A DNA stretch of 8,413 nucleotides from JACDBD01 sp050743385 (GTDB lineage Bacteria; Actinomycetota; Acidimicrobiia; IMCC26256; JACDBD01), in assembly GCA_050743385.1 (NCBI GenBank), contig JBOGFJ010000105.1:1-8413 (forward strand), written 5' to 3'. Made by a program: the position numbers and the translations under genes. Below the pieces are notes generated by a model. The model saw nothing but the letters and a program-made list of their open reading frames with translations. It was not told the origin of the DNA and searched no databases. This document shows positions 6,583 through 8,413 of this stretch, piece after piece. The stretch's first letter is position 1, and each line of letters opens with the position of its first letter.

Positions 6583-6999
6583 TCATTCTGCGTCGAGATA
6601 GGCCTCCGTGAGCCAGGCCCGGACCGTGGCGTCGACGTCGTCGGGGCCGTGCAGGTTCACCACGTGGTAGTAGCGGTTCCCCTCTCCGATGACCTTGCGG
6701 GACAGCCGCCCGTGCTCGAGCTTCTGAGGAAGGAGGAAGCCGAGGGCGACCCACTTCTGCATCGGGCGCAATTGGGCGAACGTCCGCGATCGCTTGAAGA
6801 AGATGCCGACCGACACGGGCTCCGTGTAGACGTCGTCGAGAGTGTCGAGGTGGGCCCGGACGGCCTCGTAGACCGGTCGTTCGTGTGACGGCCCGGTAGC
6901 GAAGTACTCCTCGAGCGTGAGCGCGGGCGCGCAGTCATGACCCTGGCCCTTCCTGCCGAACCTGCGTCCGCATTCGGGGCAGATCCATCGCGGTGACAC
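6583..6999 (-). CDS. DUF5655-like protein with N-terminal C2HC zinc finger
   Basis: From GTG 6999 this is a 138-residue soluble protein. The N-terminus holds Cys7, Cys10, His21 and Cys23 (CPECGRRFGRKGQGHDC), a probable zinc-binding knuckle. It is followed by LTLEEYFATGP, which in my recollection marks proteins annotated as DUF5655. The rest (about 38-138) is a small alpha/beta domain with VSVGIFFKRSRTFAQLRP and KWVALGFLLP segments, characteristic of that domain, whose biochemical function is not established. An alternative GTG at 7089 would add 30 mostly basic residues; these look like translated upstream DNA because family members begin near the zinc finger. No strong Shine-Dalgarno separates the two. 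It is divergent from the sensor kinase and lies 129 bases before the SDR gene on the same strand, so it may or may not share its transcript. Confidence 0.75.
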   Translation of the reverse strand: MSPRWICPECGRRFGRKGQGHDCAPALTLEEYFATGPSHERPVYEAVRAHLDTLDDVYTEPVSVGIFFKRSRTFAQLRPMQKWVALGFLLPQKLEHGRLSRKVIGEGNRYYHVVNLHGPDDVDATVRAWLTEAYLDAE

Positions 7000-7232
7000 C
7001 CGGCGATGATGACCCACGCGGCCGAACCCCCGGCGACGGAGGGCGGCGGTGACGGGAGAACCGGCGATTTTCGAACGTTTTCCCGCCACGAGCGCACCGG
7101 CGACGACGCACCGCGGCGAAATGTCCGGATCGGCGCCCGCCCCCTCGCGGGGACAGCAGGTATTCGCTCAAGAAACGGCGCCGAAGCGCCGATGAGGGCC
7201 TCGGGGACGGGCACCGACGCGATTGGACTCGG
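7000..7232. promoter_or_regulatory. Divergent intergenic region between the DUF5655-like gene and the sensor kinase
   Basis: This 233-base gap must hold the promoters for both divergent genes. It contains four direct copies of CCGGCGA at 7000, 7030, 7061 and 7097, spaced 30, 31 and 36 bases. A hairpin CGGCGC-CGAA-GCGCCG lies at 7176-7191 and a smaller CCCC-TCGC-GGGG at 7141-7152. No clean -35/-10 pair could be picked on either strand; TATTCG at 7161-7166 is only a weak -10 candidate for the plus-strand gene. If the minus-strand gene starts at 7089, the left 90 bases are coding. Confidence 0.5.
7176..7191 (+). other. Short perfect hairpin in the sensor kinase leader
   Basis: Six GC pairs (CGGCGC with GCGCCG) close a four-base CGAA loop, 41 bases before the sensor kinase ATG. 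There is no T-tract, so it is not a terminator. It could be a leader structure or chance. Confidence 0.3.
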
Positions 7233-8413
7233 ATGCTCCGCAACTTGCGCTTCCGTTCGAAGCTTGTCCTGGTACTCGCCGTCCCGCTCGCGGCCCTGCT
7301 CGTGTTCGCGGGGCTCGGCATCAGCGGGCGGCTCGCGGTCCTCGACTCGACGCAGCAGTACGGAGAGCTCGTCGAGCCCGACACCGCGCTCGACCATCTC
7401 AGCGCCGCGCTCGAGGACGAGAGCATCGTGTCGCGCTGGTACGTGGCTGCCCAGGGCGCCGAGGCGAGCGCGGAGCTGCTGACCGCCCGAGAGGAGACCG
7501 ACCGGGCCATCGTCGACCTCCGTGAAGCGCTGCCCGACATCGAGGCCGCGGGCGTCAGCGACGACACCATGGGCCTGCTCGAGACCTTCGCCAATCAGCT
7601 CGGCGATGTCGAGACCTTCCGCCTCGACATCGACTCCCTCGGCGCGACGCCCGCCGATGTCGAGGACTTCTACTTCCGTCACGACGACCGCGTGCTCGGT
7701 GTGTTCGCCAGCATCGCCCACGACCTCGACGATCCCGACGTGTCGGGCGGGCTGTTCAACGTGCTCGACCTCTGGCGGGCTCGTCAGGCGAGCGCCCGCC
7801 AGAACGGGATCGTGATCGGCGCGCTCGCAGCCGGGAGCGTCAGCTCCGAGGGCCAGGCCGAGTTCGAGGCCCAGGCCAAGGCCGAGCGCACCTACATGAC
7901 GACGTTCTTGACCGACGCGCCGGCCGAGCAGATCGCGGCCTTCGGCAGCGTCGCCAGGGACTACGAGCCCGGACGCGACGACGCCGAGTCGAGCCGCGGG
8001 AGGGTCCTGCTCGCGGCACTCCCGGAGGTCCGCACGGCCCCGGCGCAGTGGTATGACGCCACTGCCGTTCGCGCTGACGCGTTCACGGGTGGGGCCGCGG
8101 CGGCCGAAGACGTCGTCACCGACGATGCCCGCGCACGTGAGGACGAGGCGCGTTCGGCTGCGCTGCGCTACTCCGGGGGCGCCCTGCTCGCCGTACTCAT
8201 CGCGCTCGTCGCCGCCTGGGCGGTCGCCCGCGCGACGACGCGTCCTCTCCACGCACTGACGCGGGCAGCCCGGGACGTTTCCCAACATCAGCTGCCCCAG
8301 CTGGTCGACTCGCTGCGCAGCAGCGGGGAGCCGTCCGTCGAGGGACTGCACCCGGTGAAGGTGTCGTCGCGCGACGAGATCGGCGATCTCGGTCGCGCGT
8401 TCAACACGATCCA
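7233..8413 (+). CDS. NIT-domain sensor histidine kinase, N-terminal part (cut by window edge)
   Basis: The frame is open from ATG 7233 to the window end: 393 complete codons of a longer protein. Lys/Arg-rich residues 1-10 precede a first membrane segment (about 10-31). A large, mostly helical, acidic extracellular domain of about 280 residues follows, then a second membrane segment (about 312-333). Next comes a HAMP linker, starting TTRPLHALTRAA (335-346) and continuing to the SSRDEIGDLGRAFN motif (378-391). This arrangement, with long paired helices between two membrane segments, matches actinobacterial nitrate/nitrite-sensing (NIT, PF08376) histidine kinases. The dimerisation and ATPase domains would follow outside the window, so kinase activity is inferred. 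Such proteins often head conservons, followed by Roadblock/LC7, DUF742 and small GTPase genes. The ligand is unknown, and sequence similarity to NIT does not prove nitrate sensing. No strong Shine-Dalgarno is seen before the ATG. Confidence 0.8.
   Translation, partial: MLRNLRFRSKLVLVLAVPLAALLVFAGLGISGRLAVLDSTQQYGELVEPDTALDHLSAALEDESIVSRWYVAAQGAEASAELLTAREETDRAIVDLREALPDIEAAGVSDDTMGLLETFANQLGDVETFRLDIDSLGATPADVEDFYFRHDDRVLGVFASIAHDLDDPDVSGGLFNVLDLWRARQASARQNGIVIGALAAGSVSSEGQAEFEAQAKAERTYMTTFLTDAPAEQIAAFGSVARDYEPGRDDAESSRGRVLLAALPEVRTAPAQWYDATAVRADAFTGGAAAAEDVVTDDARAREDEARSAALRYSGGALLAVLIALVAAWAVARATTRPLHALTRAARDVSQHQLPQLVDSLRSSGEPSVEGLHPVKVSSRDEIGDLGRAFNTI

Noticed and set aside
7015..7080. 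GCCGAACCCC and CGGAGGG elements reminiscent of a c-di-AMP (ydaO-type) riboswitch
   Set aside because: The other conserved blocks and the pseudoknotted arrangement could not be found in order, and the downstream gene is not a usual target.
7071..7082. TCGAACGTTTTC as a possible LexA (SOS) box
   Set aside because: The actinobacterial box needs a second GTTCGA half after four bases; only the left half is present.
6657..8351. 564-codon minus-strand open frame opposite the sensor kinase
   Set aside because: The plus-strand frame has clear membrane segments and a HAMP motif. The antisense product has a shadow-type composition and runs through the intergenic region into the DUF5655-like gene.

Overview
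The window is very GC-rich and gene-dense, with GTG starts, short overlaps between genes and protein families typical of actinomycetes: a CYP142-like P450, a nitrate/nitrite-sensing (NIT) histidine kinase and a lipoprotein M15 peptidase. A high-GC actinobacterium is the best reading. An acidimicrobial or mycobacterial-type steroid degrader would fit, but the sequence alone does not settle the class.

Layout. Eight genes lie on the minus strand and one, cut by the right edge, on the plus strand. In the minus-strand reading direction (right to left) they are: a DUF5655 zinc-finger protein (6583-6999); a short-chain dehydrogenase (5668-6453) followed 23-24 bases later by a CYP142-like P450 (4442-5569, probably coding up to about 5644); a secreted M15 D,D-peptidase lipoprotein (3672-4397); then a packed four-gene unit of HprK-like kinase (2598-3566), ABC ATPase (1945-2598), ABC-2 permease (1145-1951) and a nucleotidyltransferase of the NTP_transf_5 type (1143 to beyond base 1). 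Divergent from all of these, a sensor histidine kinase starts at 7233 and runs off the right edge.

How the genes may work together. The four-gene unit is joined by a 1-base overlap, a 7-base overlap and a 1-base gap, so it is almost certainly one translationally coupled operon. Pairs of HprK-like kinase and NTP_transf_5 protein are known from peptide-tailoring (lasso peptide) and some exopolysaccharide clusters. Here the pair is interleaved with a two-gene ABC exporter, which suggests making or modifying a small molecule, peptide or glycan and exporting it. No precursor peptide, cyclase or PqqD-like recognition protein is visible; such genes could lie left of base 1. The dehydrogenase and P450 form a second small unit, probably acting on a steroid or other hydrophobic substrate. 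The sensor kinase resembles the first gene of actinobacterial conservons, but its kinase domain and downstream neighbours lie outside the window.

No tRNA, rRNA, CRISPR array, insertion sequence or convincing intrinsic terminator was seen. The only sizeable non-coding stretch is the 233-base divergent region 7000-7232.
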